The notes under the pieces were generated by a model that saw only the letters and a program-made list of their open reading frames with translations, did no database searches and was not told the DNA's origin. From positions 1 to 32,406 of the forward strand of contig JBAZCN010000025.1 in the NCBI GenBank assembly GCA_041655035.1: a DNA stretch of 32,406 nucleotides, in the 5' to 3' direction. Below, one piece after another: positions 21,601 through 30,158 of the stretch. How positions within the stretch are numbered: the first letter of the stretch is position 1; every line of letters starts with the position of its first letter. Source of the stretch: NAT127 sp041655035 (GTDB lineage Bacteria > Pseudomonadota > Gammaproteobacteria > Pseudomonadales > Porticoccaceae). The translations under genes were made by a program, and so were the position numbers.

Positions 21601-22932
21601 CTAGCGGAGTCCACCGCCATACCCTTTCAAATTCGCCTTTTTCATCAGCGATTCATATTGCTGGGACATCAGGTGCGACTGCACCTGGGCCATGAAATCC
21701 ATGGTTACCACAACCGCGATCAACAAAGATGTCCCGCCCAGATAGAAAGGAACGTTGAAATACACGTTGAGGAACTGCGGCAACAGGCAAACCGCGGTGA
21801 TGTACAGCGAACCCACCACTGTCAGCTTGGTGACCACGTTATCGACGTACTTGGCCGTCTGGTCACCCGGACGGATACCTGGCAGATAGGCTCCGCCCTT
21901 CTTGAGGTTGTCGGCGATTTCACGTGGATTGAACATCAGTGCCGTATAGAAGAAACAGAAGAAAATGATCAGCACCGAAAACAGCAGAACATGCAGCGGC
22001 TGGCCCGGGCCGAGGAACAAGGCAACATCCTGGAGCCAATCGGGAGCATCGGTACCCTGCCCGAACCAGGTGGCAATGGTCGACGGAAACAGCAACAGGC
22101 TGCTGGCAAAGATTGCCGGGATCACGCCCGCCATGTTCACCTTGAGCGGGAGGTGGCTTTGCTGGGCGCCGCCGTAGGCCCTGCGCCCCTGTTGGCGCTG
22201 GGCATAGTTGACGGTGATGCGCCGCTGCCCGCGCTCGATGAACACCACAAAGTAGACTATGGCTATCGCCAACACGGCGATCACCAGCACCGCCAGGATA
22301 TGCAGATCGCCCTGGCGAGCCGATTCGAAGGCCTGACCCACGGCGCTCGGGAGCCCGGCGACGATGCCGGCGAAGATCAGCATCGAGATACCGTTGCCGA
22401 TACCCCGCTCGGTGATCTGCTCACCCAGCCACATCATGAACATCGCGCCGGTCACCAGCGATACCACGGCAATCAGGTAGAACGAAAAATCCGACAGATA
22501 GGCAAGCCCCTGCCCGGCAAGGCCAACGGCCATGCCGGTACCCTGTACCAACGCCAGGAGCAGCGTACCGTACCGGGTGTACTGACTGATCTTGCGCCGC
22601 CCGGCGTCACCTTCCTTCTTCAACTGCTCGAGCGAGGGTGTCACCGCCGTCAGCAGTTGCATGATGATGGATGCCGAAATGTAGGGCATGATTCCCAGAG
22701 CGAGGATACTCATCCGCTCCAAAGCGCCACCGGAAAACATGTTGAACAGCCCCAGGATCGTCCCCTGGTTCTGGTTGAACAGGTTCGCCAGCCGATCGGG
22801 ATCGATACCGGGCACCGGGATATGGGTACCAATGCGGTAGATAATGATGGCCAGCAGCAAAAAGCGAAGGCGAGCCCAAAGCTCGCCTAACCCTTTTGCT
22901 GCACCAGCCGGCAGGTTGCCTGTCTTAGCCAT
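21601..22932 (-). CDS. secY: Protein translocase subunit SecY
   Basis: SecY forms the membrane channel of the general secretion system with SecE and SecG. The 443-residue product equals the E. coli length and has about ten hydrophobic segments, the first at FLLLAIIIYRIGTHIPVPGID. The cytoplasmic loop between TM8 and TM9 that binds SecA and ribosomes carries GRRAYGGAQQSHLPLKVN upstream of TM7, and NLKKGGAYLPGIRPG follows later. The C-terminus ends MKKANLKGYGGGLR. It lies 15 bp after rplO within the spc group. Confidence 0.97.
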   Translation of the reverse strand: MAKTGNLPAGAAKGLGELWARLRFLLLAIIIYRIGTHIPVPGIDPDRLANLFNQNQGTILGLFNMFSGGALERMSILALGIMPYISASIIMQLLTAVTPSLEQLKKEGDAGRRKISQYTRYGTLLLALVQGTGMAVGLAGQGLAYLSDFSFYLIAVVSLVTGAMFMMWLGEQITERGIGNGISMLIFAGIVAGLPSAVGQAFESARQGDLHILAVLVIAVLAIAIVYFVVFIERGQRRITVNYAQRQQGRRAYGGAQQSHLPLKVNMAGVIPAIFASSLLLFPSTIATWFGQGTDAPDWLQDVALFLGPGQPLHVLLFSVLIIFFCFFYTALMFNPREIADNLKKGGAYLPGIRPGDQTAKYVDNVVTKLTVVGSLYITAVCLLPQFLNVYFNVPFYLGGTSLLIAVVVTMDFMAQVQSHLMSQQYESLMKKANLKGYGGGLR

Positions 22933-22947
22933 TTGCAGAGTGCCTAC

Positions 22948-23382
22948 TTATTCCTCGACCTTACCGCCAGCAGCTTCAATCGCAGCCCTGGCACCTTTGG
23001 TGACGGCCAGCCCCTTGACGGTGACTGCTTTAGTCAGCTCTCCGGAGAGAAACACCTTGGCGCGCTCGATCTTCGCGGAGATGAGTCCCGCTTCACGCAG
23101 CGCAGCGAGATCGGCCACATCGCCACCGATGGCATTGAGCTCGGCAAGGCGGATTTCGGCACTGACCATCGCGATCCTGGAGGTGAAACCAAATTTCGGC
23201 AGACGCTTTTGCAGCGGCATCTGGCCGCCCTCGAAACCCGGACGCACGCGGCCACCGGAACGGGCCTTCTGGCCCTTGTGGCCACGGCCGCTGGTCTTGC
23301 CAAGGCCGCTGCCGATACCACGACCGACCCGCTTGCCTTCCTTGACCCGCCCGGGGGCGGGGCTAAGTGTATTCAAACGCAT
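22948..23382 (-). CDS. rplO: 50S ribosomal protein L15
   Basis: L15 is a late-assembling large-subunit protein with a long Gly/Arg-rich N-terminal arm that penetrates 23S rRNA. The 144-residue product equals the E. coli length: MRLNTLSPAPG, RVGRGIGSGLGKTSGRGHKG, FEGGQMPLQKRLPKFGF and the terminal VTKGARAAIEAAGGKVEE. A GTG two codons upstream is in frame, but GGGAG fits ATG at 23382 (7 bp). The gap after rpmD is 2 bp. Confidence 0.97.
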   Translation of the reverse strand: MRLNTLSPAPGRVKEGKRVGRGIGSGLGKTSGRGHKGQKARSGGRVRPGFEGGQMPLQKRLPKFGFTSRIAMVSAEIRLAELNAIGGDVADLAALREAGLISAKIERAKVFLSGELTKAVTVKGLAVTKGARAAIEAAGGKVEE

Positions 23383-23384
23383 GG

Positions 23385-23570
23385 TCACTCTCCCTCAACC
23401 TTTATCATGTAGCTGACTTTGTTGATCATCCCGCGCACAGAGGCCGTATCTTCCACCTCGACGGTGTGGCCGATGCGACGCAGACCCAGGCCGGAGATGC
23501 ATGCTTTGTGAGCAGCCAGACGACCGTTGACGCTGCGCACCTGGGTAACCTTGATAGTTTTCTTGGACAT
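23385..23570 (-). CDS. rpmD: 50S ribosomal protein L30
   Basis: L30 is a small alpha/beta protein on the surface of the large subunit. The 61-residue product (59 in E. coli) reads MSKKTIKVTQVRSVNGRLAA, then ISGLGLRRIGHTVEVEDTA and VRGMINKVSYMIKVEGE, the short bacterial form. It lies 31 bp after rpsE and ends 2 bp before the rplO start. Confidence 0.96.
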   Translation of the reverse strand: MSKKTIKVTQVRSVNGRLAAHKACISGLGLRRIGHTVEVEDTASVRGMINKVSYMIKVEGE

Positions 23571-23601
23571 TTTCTGATTCCTGTCTCAGCGGCCAACAGC
23601 C

Positions 23602-24111
23602 TTAGCCAACAATCTCGTCCACCGACTTGCCGCGCTTGGCAGCAACGGCCTCCGGCGACTGGATGCCTTGGAGCGCCTTGAAAGTAGCACGAACGACATT
23701 CACCGGATTGGTGGAACCATGGCACTTGGCCAGTACGTTCTGGACACCGGCGAGCTCGAGAACCGAACGCATGGCACCGCCGGCGATTACACCAGTACCG
23801 TCGGAGGCCGGCTGCATGTAAACCTTCGATGCCCCGTGGTTGGCCGTGATCGGGTACTGGATCGTGGTGCCATTCAGGTCCACGTCGATCATATTGCGCC
23901 GGGCTGCTTCCATGGCCTTCTGAATGGCCTGGGGAACCTCGCGCGCCTTACCGCGACCAAAGCCCACGCGCCCCTTGCCATCGCCGACCACTGTCAGCGC
24001 GGTAAAGGCGAATATCCGACCACCCTTGACGGTTTTGGCAACCCGGTTTACCTGGACCAGTTTTTCCTGCAGCCCTTCGTTTGGATCTACTTCTCTTGGA
24101 TTGTTAGCCAT
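23602..24111 (-). CDS. rpsE: 30S ribosomal protein S5
   Basis: S5 acts at the mRNA entry region and affects decoding accuracy. The 169-residue product (167 in E. coli) has the N-terminal double-stranded RNA-binding-like domain (LVQVNRVAKTVKGGRIFAFTALTVVGDGKGRVGFG) and the C-terminal domain with GTGVIAGGAMRSVLELAGV and NPVNVVRATFKAL. The gap after rplR is 10 bp. Confidence 0.97.
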   Translation of the reverse strand: MANNPREVDPNEGLQEKLVQVNRVAKTVKGGRIFAFTALTVVGDGKGRVGFGRGKAREVPQAIQKAMEAARRNMIDVDLNGTTIQYPITANHGASKVYMQPASDGTGVIAGGAMRSVLELAGVQNVLAKCHGSTNPVNVVRATFKALQGIQSPEAVAAKRGKSVDEIVG

Positions 24112-24121
24112 GTGTCAACCT

Positions 24122-24475
24122 TTAGAATTCCAGACCGCCTTCACGAGCCGCATCGGCAAGCGCCTTGATGCGACCATGGTATTTGAAACCACTGCGGTCA
24201 AAAGATACCTTCTGAATACCCGCTGCCCGTGCCCGCTCGGCGACCAGTTGACCCACCCCACGGGCGGCATCGATATTGCCGGTCGCGTCGGAGCGAAGCG
24301 ACTTGTCCAGTGTGGAAGCGCTGGCCAGCACCTTGTCGCCCGCCGCAGAGATTACCTGGGCGTAGATATGGCGAGGGGTGCGGTGTACGGTCAGCCTGGT
24401 GGCCCCGATCTCGCGCATTTGGATTCGCGTGCGACGGGCGCGACGCAGACGTGCTTGCTTCTTGTCTTTCATCAT
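24122..24475 (-). CDS. rplR: 50S ribosomal protein L18
   Basis: L18 brings 5S rRNA to the large subunit together with L5. The 117-residue product equals the E. coli length: KQARLRRARRTRIQMREIGATRLTVHRTPRHIYAQV and the C-terminal VSFDRSGFKYHGRIKALADAAREGGLEF. Two ATGs are adjacent (24475 and 24472); AGG lies 5 or 8 bp upstream, so either could be used. It follows rplF by 9 bp. Confidence 0.96.
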   Translation of the reverse strand: MMKDKKQARLRRARRTRIQMREIGATRLTVHRTPRHIYAQVISAAGDKVLASASTLDKSLRSDATGNIDAARGVGQLVAERARAAGIQKVSFDRSGFKYHGRIKALADAAREGGLEF

Positions 24476-24484
24476 CCAGACCTG

Positions 24485-25018
24485 CTACTTCTTTTTCGCG
24501 TCTTTACGACGTACTTGCTCATCCGCGTAGCGGACACCCTTGCCTTTGTAGGGCTCCGGCGGGCGGAAAGCGCGAATCTCGGCGGCCACGTGCCCAAGCA
24601 ATTGCTTGTCGGCGGCCTTGAGAATGATTTCCGTCTGGCTCGGGGCCTCGGCAGTGACACCTTCCGGCAATTGGTACTCGACCGGGTGGGAGAAACCGAG
24701 AGTGAGGTTGACCTTACCACCTTGTGTCTGAACGCGGTAACCAACACCCACCAACTGCAACTTGCGCTCGAATCCTTCACTGACACCGACAACCATGTTG
24801 TTGACGATGCTCCGCAAGGTACCGGCCTGGGCTTTTGAGCTCTGATCACCATTGGCAGCGCTGAAGGTGAGAACGTCGTCCTCCTGGCTGATGACAACCC
24901 GCGGATTCACCGGGATGGTCAGCGTGCCCTTGCTGCCCTTGATGATGATTTGACGGCTATCCTGTTTCATCTCCACACCGCTCGGGAGCTTGACAGGATT
25001 CTTTGCAATTCTAGACAT
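24485..25018 (-). CDS. rplF: 50S ribosomal protein L6
   Basis: L6 has two similar alpha/beta domains and lies near the factor-binding region of the large subunit. The 177-residue product equals the E. coli length, beginning MSRIAKNPVKLPSGVEM and ending in the conserved FRPPEPYKGKGVRYADEQVRRKDAKKK. It follows rpsH by 26 bp. Confidence 0.97.
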   Translation of the reverse strand: MSRIAKNPVKLPSGVEMKQDSRQIIIKGSKGTLTIPVNPRVVISQEDDVLTFSAANGDQSSKAQAGTLRSIVNNMVVGVSEGFERKLQLVGVGYRVQTQGGKVNLTLGFSHPVEYQLPEGVTAEAPSQTEIILKAADKQLLGHVAAEIRAFRPPEPYKGKGVRYADEQVRRKDAKKK

Positions 25019-25044
25019 CTCGCAATCTCTTTAAATAATGCCAG

Positions 25045-25437
25045 TTAGAAAACTGTACAGAGCACTTCGCCACCGATACCGGCAGAGCGCGCCGCACGGT
25101 CAGACATGACACCTTTACTGGTCGAAATAATTGCAACACCGAGACCGTCGCGAACTTTGGGCAGCTCGCCGGCGCCAGCGTAGTAGCGCAGCCCCGGGCG
25201 ACTGGCACGCTTGAGTTCTTCGATGACCGGTTTACCTTCATAGTACTTGAGGGTAATGGTCAGCTGTGCCTTGAGATCGCCACTAACGGCGAAGTCGGCA
25301 ATATAACCTTCGGCCTTGAGCACTTCGGCAACCGAGACCTTCAGCTTGGAGGAAGGCATGACGACAGTCGCGTGAGCGCGGCCATGAGCGTTGCGAATGC
25401 GCGTCAGCATGTCAGCCAGTGAATCTTGCATACTCAT
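25045..25437 (-). CDS. rpsH: 30S ribosomal protein S8
   Basis: S8 organises the central domain of 16S rRNA; in E. coli it also represses the spc operon by binding near the rplE start. The 130-residue product equals the E. coli length: MSMQDSLADMLTRIRNAHG, MPSSKLKVSVAEVLK, and the C-terminal ISTSKGVMSDRAARSAGIGGEVLC. It follows rpsN by 20 bp. Confidence 0.97.
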   Translation of the reverse strand: MSMQDSLADMLTRIRNAHGRAHATVVMPSSKLKVSVAEVLKAEGYIADFAVSGDLKAQLTITLKYYEGKPVIEELKRASRPGLRYYAGAGELPKVRDGLGVAIISTSKGVMSDRAARSAGIGGEVLCTVF

Positions 25438-25457
25438 TCTGAATAAATCCTCGTCAC

Positions 25458-25763
25458 TTACCAGCTAGCTTTGACAAGCCCGGGAACATCCCCGCGCATT
25501 GCCGCTTCGCGCAATTTGTTTCGGCAAAGACCGAACTTCCGGTAAACACCATGGGGCCGACCGGTTATCCTGCAGCGGCGCTGCTGCCGGCTCGGGCTCG
25601 AGTCACGGGGCAGTTTCTGAAGCTTGACCAGGGCCTCCCACCGCTCTTCGTCCGAGCTGTTGGGATTGCTGATGATAGCTTTCAGTTCCTGGCGCCGGAC
25701 TGCGTGCTTGGCTACCAGCTTGGAGCGTTTCTGCTCCCGTTCGATCATTGATGTCTTTGCCAT
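25458..25763 (-). CDS. rpsN: 30S ribosomal protein S14
   Basis: S14 lies in the head of the small subunit. The 101-residue product equals the E. coli length and is the long form without the four-Cys zinc site: MAKTSMIEREQKRSKLV, then the core RCRITGRPHGVYRKFGLCRNKLREAAMRGDVPGLVKASW. It lies 10 bp after rplE. No second rpsN copy is visible in the window. Confidence 0.97.
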   Translation of the reverse strand: MAKTSMIEREQKRSKLVAKHAVRRQELKAIISNPNSSDEERWEALVKLQKLPRDSSPSRQQRRCRITGRPHGVYRKFGLCRNKLREAAMRGDVPGLVKASW

Positions 25764-25773
25764 ATTTGTAACC

Positions 25774-26313
25774 TTAACCCCTCAGAGGAAAATTGAACGC
25801 CCGCAGCAATGCGCGGCCTTCTTCGTCATTCTTGGCCGTGGTCGTGATGGTGATGTCCAGGCCGCGCAGTTTATCTACCTTGTCATAGTCGATTTCGGGG
25901 AAGATGATCTGCTCGTTGACACCCATGGCGAAGTTGCCACGGCCATCAAAGGATTTCGGGCTGATGCCACGGAAGTCGCGAATCCGCGGAATGGCAATAT
26001 CGATCAGCTTTTCCAGAAACTCGTACATCCGTTGGTTGCGCAGGGTAACCTTGCAACCAATGGGCCAGCCCTCGCGAATCTTGAAACCTGCGACAGATTT
26101 CCGCGCTTTGGTGATCACCGGCCGCTGGCCGGATATCAGGGTCAGGTCGTTGACCGCATTTTCGAGAATCTTCTTGTCGGCAACCGCTTCACCTACACCC
26201 ATATTGAGGGTGATCTTGGTGATCCGGGGTGTCTCCATCGGATTCGCCAGACCGAGCTCGGCTTGCAGTTTCGGCGCGATCTCGTCTTTGTACACTTGCT
26301 TAAGCTTGGCCAT
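25774..26313 (-). CDS. rplE: 50S ribosomal protein L5
   Basis: L5 binds 5S rRNA and forms a bridge to S13. The 179-residue product equals the E. coli length: MAKLKQVYKDEIAPKLQAELG, ITLNMGVGEAVADKKILENA, KVTLRNQRMYEFLEKLI and the C-terminal DITITTTAKNDEEGRALLRAFNFP. It is 14 bp after rplX. Confidence 0.97.
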   Translation of the reverse strand: MAKLKQVYKDEIAPKLQAELGLANPMETPRITKITLNMGVGEAVADKKILENAVNDLTLISGQRPVITKARKSVAGFKIREGWPIGCKVTLRNQRMYEFLEKLIDIAIPRIRDFRGISPKSFDGRGNFAMGVNEQIIFPEIDYDKVDKLRGLDITITTTAKNDEEGRALLRAFNFPLRG

Positions 26314-26327
26314 TTCAATATACCCTA

Positions 26328-26651
26328 TCAGCCACCAACGACCGAGCCGCTGGATTTGAAAACCCTGACCTTGGTGCCGTCGTCAAGAACCTTGAAGCCT
26401 GCGCGATCCGCCTTTCTGGTCTCGGGATTATAAAGAGCCACATTCGATCCGTGGATCGGGGCTTCTTTTTCGACGATACCACCGGCAACACCCAGCTGGG
26501 GGTTGGGCTTCTGGTGCTTCTTGATCACCTGAACGCCACTGACCAGCAGGCGGCCGTCGTCAAGAACCCGAAGGACCTTGCCGCGCTTGCCTTTATCTTT
26601 ACCGGCAATGACGATTACTTCGTCGTTGCGCTTGATCTTTTTCATACCCAT
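26328..26651 (-). CDS. rplX: 50S ribosomal protein L24
   Basis: L24 starts assembly of the large subunit. The 107-residue product (104 in E. coli) has the KOW motif at the N-terminus (DEVIVIAGKDKGKRGKVLRV) and VIKKHQKPNPQLGVAGGIVEKEAPIH. The start is ATG at 26651, six bases after AGGAGG on the minus strand; the TTG two codons earlier would touch the Shine-Dalgarno sequence, and ATG at 26645 is further away. It follows rplN by 17 bp. Confidence 0.95.
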   Translation of the reverse strand: MGMKKIKRNDEVIVIAGKDKGKRGKVLRVLDDGRLLVSGVQVIKKHQKPNPQLGVAGGIVEKEAPIHGSNVALYNPETRKADRAGFKVLDDGTKVRVFKSSGSVVGG

Positions 26652-26668
26652 CGTCAACCTCCTCGGGC

Positions 26669-27037
26669 CTAGAGGACTTCTGGAGCCAGAGAAATAATCT
26701 TCATGAATTTTTCGCCGCGCAGCTCGCGGGTCACGGGCCCGAATATACGGGTTCCGATCGGCGCCAACTGGTTGTTCAACAGCACGGCAGCATTGTCATC
26801 GAACTTGATGAGACTGCCATCCTGACGACGAACCCCTTTCTTGGTGCGAACCACGACAGCGTTCATCACCTGGCCTTTCTTGACCTTGCCGCGGGGAATG
26901 GCCTCTTTTACCGATACCTTGATAACGTCACCAACACTGGCGTAACGGCGATGCGAACCGCCCAACACCTTGATGCACATGACACGGCGAGCGCCACTGT
27001 TATCCGCCACGTCCAAATAGGTTTGCGTTTGAATCAT
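26669..27037 (-). CDS. rplN: 50S ribosomal protein L14
   Basis: L14 is a five-stranded beta-barrel at the subunit interface and forms a bridge with 16S rRNA. The 122-residue product (123 in E. coli) shows MIQTQTYLDVADNSGARRVMCIKVLGG, VVRTKKGVRRQDGSLIKFDDNAAVLLN and GPVTRELRGEKFMKIISLAPEVL. It follows rpsQ by 34 bp, the usual S10/spc boundary; no separate promoter is visible in that gap. Confidence 0.97.
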   Translation of the reverse strand: MIQTQTYLDVADNSGARRVMCIKVLGGSHRRYASVGDVIKVSVKEAIPRGKVKKGQVMNAVVVRTKKGVRRQDGSLIKFDDNAAVLLNNQLAPIGTRIFGPVTRELRGEKFMKIISLAPEVL

Positions 27038-27071
27038 TGTTCCGCTCCGAAACCGTTACTGCCAAGCGCGA

Positions 27072-27341
27072 TTAAACTGACGCTGCCTTTTCAATCACTT
27101 CGACCAGCGCCCACGCCTTTGTCTTCGACATGGGGCGGGTTTCCTGGATCGCTACCAGGTCGCCGATAGTGCATTGGTTGTTCTCATCGTGCGCCTTGAC
27201 CTTGGTCGAACGGTTGATGATCTTGCCATAGACGGAGTGCTTTACACGGCGCTCGATCAACACCGTAATAGTCTTGTCCATTTTGTCACTGACCACTCTG
27301 CCGGACAGCGTACGAGCTGTTTTCTCACTCATCTCACTCAC
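27072..27341 (-). CDS. rpsQ: 30S ribosomal protein S17
   Basis: S17 is an OB-fold protein that binds the 16S 5' domain. The 89-residue product (84 in E. coli) has TLSGRVVSDKMDKTITVLIERRVKHSVYGK and the GDLVAIQETRPMSKTKAWALVEVIEKA end. Its start overlaps the rpmC end by 8 bp. It closes the S10 group. Confidence 0.96.
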   Translation of the reverse strand: MSEMSEKTARTLSGRVVSDKMDKTITVLIERRVKHSVYGKIINRSTKVKAHDENNQCTIGDLVAIQETRPMSKTKAWALVEVIEKAASV

Positions 27342-27525
27342 CTGCCTTTTCGTTCAGCACGGTCTTGATACGTGCAATATTTTCGCGGGTCTCGCCAAGC
27401 CGGTGCGACTGGCCCAGCTGGCCAGTGGAGTGTTGCATACGCAGCTTGAACTGCTTTTCCAGTTCAGCTTGCAGTGCAGACTTGAGTTCGTCCACGGATT
27501 TGTCGCGAAGTTCTGAGGCTTTCAT
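27334..27525 (-). CDS. rpmC: 50S ribosomal protein L29
   Basis: L29 is a helical hairpin near the tunnel exit, beside L23. The 63-residue product equals the E. coli length: MKASELRDKSVDELKSALQAELEKQFKLRMQ and RENIARIKTVLNEKAGE. It overlaps rplP by 1 bp and rpsQ by 8 bp. Confidence 0.96.
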   Translation of the reverse strand: MKASELRDKSVDELKSALQAELEKQFKLRMQHSTGQLGQSHRLGETRENIARIKTVLNEKAGE

Positions 27526-27938
27526 TACATCACCGAGCGTCTGACGAAGGTGGTGCCGAGGGGAAGCTTGGCGGCGGCCAGGGCAAATGCCTCACGCGCC
27601 AGCTCTTCGGTGACACCTTCCATTTCATACAGAACCTTACCTGGCTGGATCTGCGCCACCCAGTAAGACACGTTACCCTTACCCTTACCCTGACGAACCT
27701 CGAGAGGCTTCTCGGTAATGGGCTTGTCGGGGAAAACCCGAATCCAGATTTTCCCGCCACGCTTGATGTGGCGGGTCATGGCGCGCCGGGCAGCCTCGAT
27801 CTGGCGCGCGGTGAGGCGCCCGCGGTCAGTTGCCTTGAGGCCAAACTCACCAAAGCTGACTTTGCTGCCGCGCTGCGCGAGACCGCGGTTGCGGCCCTTC
27901 ATTTGCTTCCGGAATTTAGTACGTTTTGGTTGCAGCAT
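27525..27938 (-). CDS. rplP: 50S ribosomal protein L16
   Basis: L16 helps position A-site tRNA at the peptidyl transferase region. The 137-residue product (136 in E. coli) begins MLQPKRTKFRKQMKGRNRG, contains LTARQIEAARRAMTRHIKRGGKIWIRVFPDKPITEKP and GKGNVSYWVAQIQPGKVLYE. It lies 23 bp after rpsC. Confidence 0.97.
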   Translation of the reverse strand: MLQPKRTKFRKQMKGRNRGLAQRGSKVSFGEFGLKATDRGRLTARQIEAARRAMTRHIKRGGKIWIRVFPDKPITEKPLEVRQGKGKGNVSYWVAQIQPGKVLYEMEGVTEELAREAFALAAAKLPLGTTFVRRSVM

Positions 27939-27961
27939 CTCGATCGACCCTTATTCCAAAA

Positions 27962-28624
27962 TCATTTCTTGGCTTTGGTCTGATCGGCTTCTTGACCGCC
28001 CAGAACTTCACCTTTGAAAATCCAAACCTTTACACCAATGATGCCGTAGGTGGTATTCGCCTCGGCAGTGGCGTAGTCAATATCGGCACGCAGGGTGTGA
28101 AGCGGCACACGGCCTTCACGGTACCATTCGGAACGCGCGATCTCTGCACCGCCAAGGCGGCCGCCGACCTGGATCTTGATACCCTCAGCACCTTGCCGCA
28201 TGCTGTTCTGGACAGCGCGCTTCATGGCCCGGCGGAACATCACCCGGCGCTCCAGCTGCTGGGCGATGTTCTGGGCGACCAGTGCAGCATCCAGGTCGGG
28301 CTTGCGCACTTCCTCGATGTTGATATGGACAGGCACACCCATTTCCGCGGCCACCGCCAGCCTCAGCTTATCGACGTCTTCGCCTTTCTTACCGATCACA
28401 ACACCTGGACGGGCGGTGTGAATGGTAATCCGTGCAGACTCGGCGGGGCGCTCGATCTCGATCTTGCTCACCGACGCGTGGGACAGCTGCTTGTGAATGA
28501 ACTCCCTCACCTTGAGGTCCGCATTCAGCTTGTCGGCGTAATCCTTCGGACTGGCATACCAGACTGAACGGTGCTTTTTTACAATTCCGAGGCGAATCCC
28601 GGTTGGGTGTACTTTCTGACCCAT
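27962..28624 (-). CDS. rpsC: 30S ribosomal protein S3
   Basis: S3 lines the mRNA entry tunnel of the small subunit. The 220-residue product (233 in E. coli) has MGQKVHPTGIRLGI, the KH domain (TARPGVVIGKKGEDVDKLR with the GKKG loop) and the C-terminal half RRAMKRAVQNSMRQGAEGIK. The start is ATG at 28624 with GGAGA 7 bp upstream; the frame runs 19 codons further but the family begins MGQK. The C-terminal tail is shorter than in E. coli. Confidence 0.97.
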   Translation of the reverse strand: MGQKVHPTGIRLGIVKKHRSVWYASPKDYADKLNADLKVREFIHKQLSHASVSKIEIERPAESARITIHTARPGVVIGKKGEDVDKLRLAVAAEMGVPVHINIEEVRKPDLDAALVAQNIAQQLERRVMFRRAMKRAVQNSMRQGAEGIKIQVGGRLGGAEIARSEWYREGRVPLHTLRADIDYATAEANTTYGIIGVKVWIFKGEVLGGQEADQTKAKK

Positions 28625-28650
28625 GCAATGGTCTCCTAAATGCCTTTTAC

Positions 28651-28980
28651 CTAGTCGGCAACTTTCACAGTTATGTGACAAGTGCGCTTGAAGATACGAT
28701 CAGCCCTGCCCTTGGCACGAGGCTTGATGCGTTTCAGCGTCATGCCCTCGTCAACAAAAATCGTTGAAACTTTGAGCTCATCCACGTCCGCGCCTTCGTT
28801 GTGCTCGGCGTTGGCAATGGCTGACTCCAGGACCTTTTTGACCAGTGTGGCGGCTTTCTTGGGGCTGAACGACAAGATGTCCAGCGCCTCCTCTACAGCC
28901 TTGCCACGAACCTGGTCAGCAACCAGACGGGCTTTCTGTGCGGAGATCCGCGCGCCACGTAATTTTGCTGCTACTTCCAC
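28651..28980 (-). CDS. rplV: 50S ribosomal protein L22
   Basis: L22 has a beta-hairpin that lines the exit tunnel and is a known site of macrolide-resistance changes. The 109-residue product (110 in E. coli) contains KLRGARISAQKARLVADQVRGK, ALDILSFSPKKAATLVKKVLESAIANAEHN and the loop VDEGMTLKRIKPRAKGRADRI. It starts at GTG 28980 with GAGGAA upstream. The gap after rpsS is 27 bp. Confidence 0.96.
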   Translation of the reverse strand: MEVAAKLRGARISAQKARLVADQVRGKAVEEALDILSFSPKKAATLVKKVLESAIANAEHNEGADVDELKVSTIFVDEGMTLKRIKPRAKGRADRIFKRTCHITVKVAD

Positions 28981-29007
28981 CGTATATTCCTCTACTCGAA
29001 CCTGCGC

Positions 29008-29283
29008 TTAGCGCTTGGCCTTCTTGTCCGCTACGTGTCCGCGGTAAGTGCGGGTGGCGGCGAATTCGCCCAGCTTGTGACCGACCATTTCCTCATTGAT
29101 ATGGATCGGTACATGCTGGCGACCATTGTGAACAGCAATCGTCAGGCCCACCATTTCGGGCAGAACCATGGAACGACGCGACCACGTCTTGATCGGACGC
29201 TTGTCGCCTTGTTCCGCAGCCTGCTCCACTTTCTTGAGCAGATGCAAATCAATAAATGGACCTTTTTTCAGGGAGCGTGGCAC
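29008..29283 (-). CDS. rpsS: 30S ribosomal protein S19
   Basis: S19 pairs with S13 in the head of the small subunit. The 91-residue product (92 in E. coli) reads MPRSLKKGPFIDLHLLKKVE, IKTWSRRSMVLPEMVGLTIAVHNGRQHVPIHI and KLGEFAATRTYRGHVADKKAKR. It lies 39 bp after rplB. Confidence 0.97.
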   Translation of the reverse strand: MPRSLKKGPFIDLHLLKKVEQAAEQGDKRPIKTWSRRSMVLPEMVGLTIAVHNGRQHVPIHINEEMVGHKLGEFAATRTYRGHVADKKAKR

Positions 29284-29322
29284 TTTAGTTTCCTCTTCCT
29301 GGCTATTCTCTGCCGCCGTTTA

Positions 29323-30147
29323 TCACTTGTTGCGGTGACGAACGATCATATTGCTTGTGCGCTTGTTCTTGCGCGTCTTGTAACCTTTGGTGGGCACGCC
29401 CCAGGGAGTCACAGGGTGACGACCACCGGAGGTTCTGCCCTCACCACCGCCATGGGGGTGGTCGACGGGGTTCATGGCCACACCGCGAACGGTGGGACGC
29501 ACACCGCGCCAGCGCTGCGCACCGGCTTTACCCAGCGACCGCAGACTGTGCTCACTGTTGGACACCTCGCCCAGCGTGGCACGGCAGTCGGCAGGCACCT
29601 TGCGCATCTCGCCCGAACGCAGGCGCAGGGTAGCGTACTGCCCTTCGCGGGCGACCAGCTGGACAGAGGCGCCGGCGCTGCGCGCCAACTGAGCACCTTT
29701 GCCCGGCTTCATCTCCACACAATGGATGGTGCTGCCCACGGGGATATTGCGCAGCGGCAGCGTATTGCCCACCTTGATCGGCGCAGCGGGCCCGGACTGC
29801 AACAGGTCTCCTGCCTTGACCCCCTGGGGCGCAATGATGTAGCGGCGTTCGCCGTCCTTGTAACAGACCAGGGCGATATTGGCGGTGCGGTTGGGATCGT
29901 ATTCGACACGCTCGACCTTACCGACAATGCCATCCTTGTTGCGCTTGAAATCGATCACCCGGTAGTGATGCTTGTGACCACCACCCACATGGCGGGTAGT
30001 AATCCGGCCAGAGTTGTTGCGACCTCCCGTCTTGCTCTTCTTTTCGAGAAGCGGCGCATAGGGCGCGCCCTTGTGCAGGTCCGGATTGACGACGCTGACA
30101 ACAAAGCGGCGACCAGGCGATGTTGGCTTTCTTTTGACTACAGGCAT
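29323..30147 (-). CDS. rplB: 50S ribosomal protein L2
   Basis: L2 is needed for subunit joining and peptidyl transferase activity. The 274-residue product (273 in E. coli) begins MPVVKRKPTSPGRRFVV and has the OB-fold and SH3-like domains. The conserved C-terminal segment GVAMNPVDHPHGGGEGRTSGG includes the essential His. It lies 11 bp after rplW. Confidence 0.97.
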   Translation of the reverse strand: MPVVKRKPTSPGRRFVVSVVNPDLHKGAPYAPLLEKKSKTGGRNNSGRITTRHVGGGHKHHYRVIDFKRNKDGIVGKVERVEYDPNRTANIALVCYKDGERRYIIAPQGVKAGDLLQSGPAAPIKVGNTLPLRNIPVGSTIHCVEMKPGKGAQLARSAGASVQLVAREGQYATLRLRSGEMRKVPADCRATLGEVSNSEHSLRSLGKAGAQRWRGVRPTVRGVAMNPVDHPHGGGEGRTSGGRHPVTPWGVPTKGYKTRKNKRTSNMIVRHRNK

Positions 30148-30158
30148 GTCAACACCCC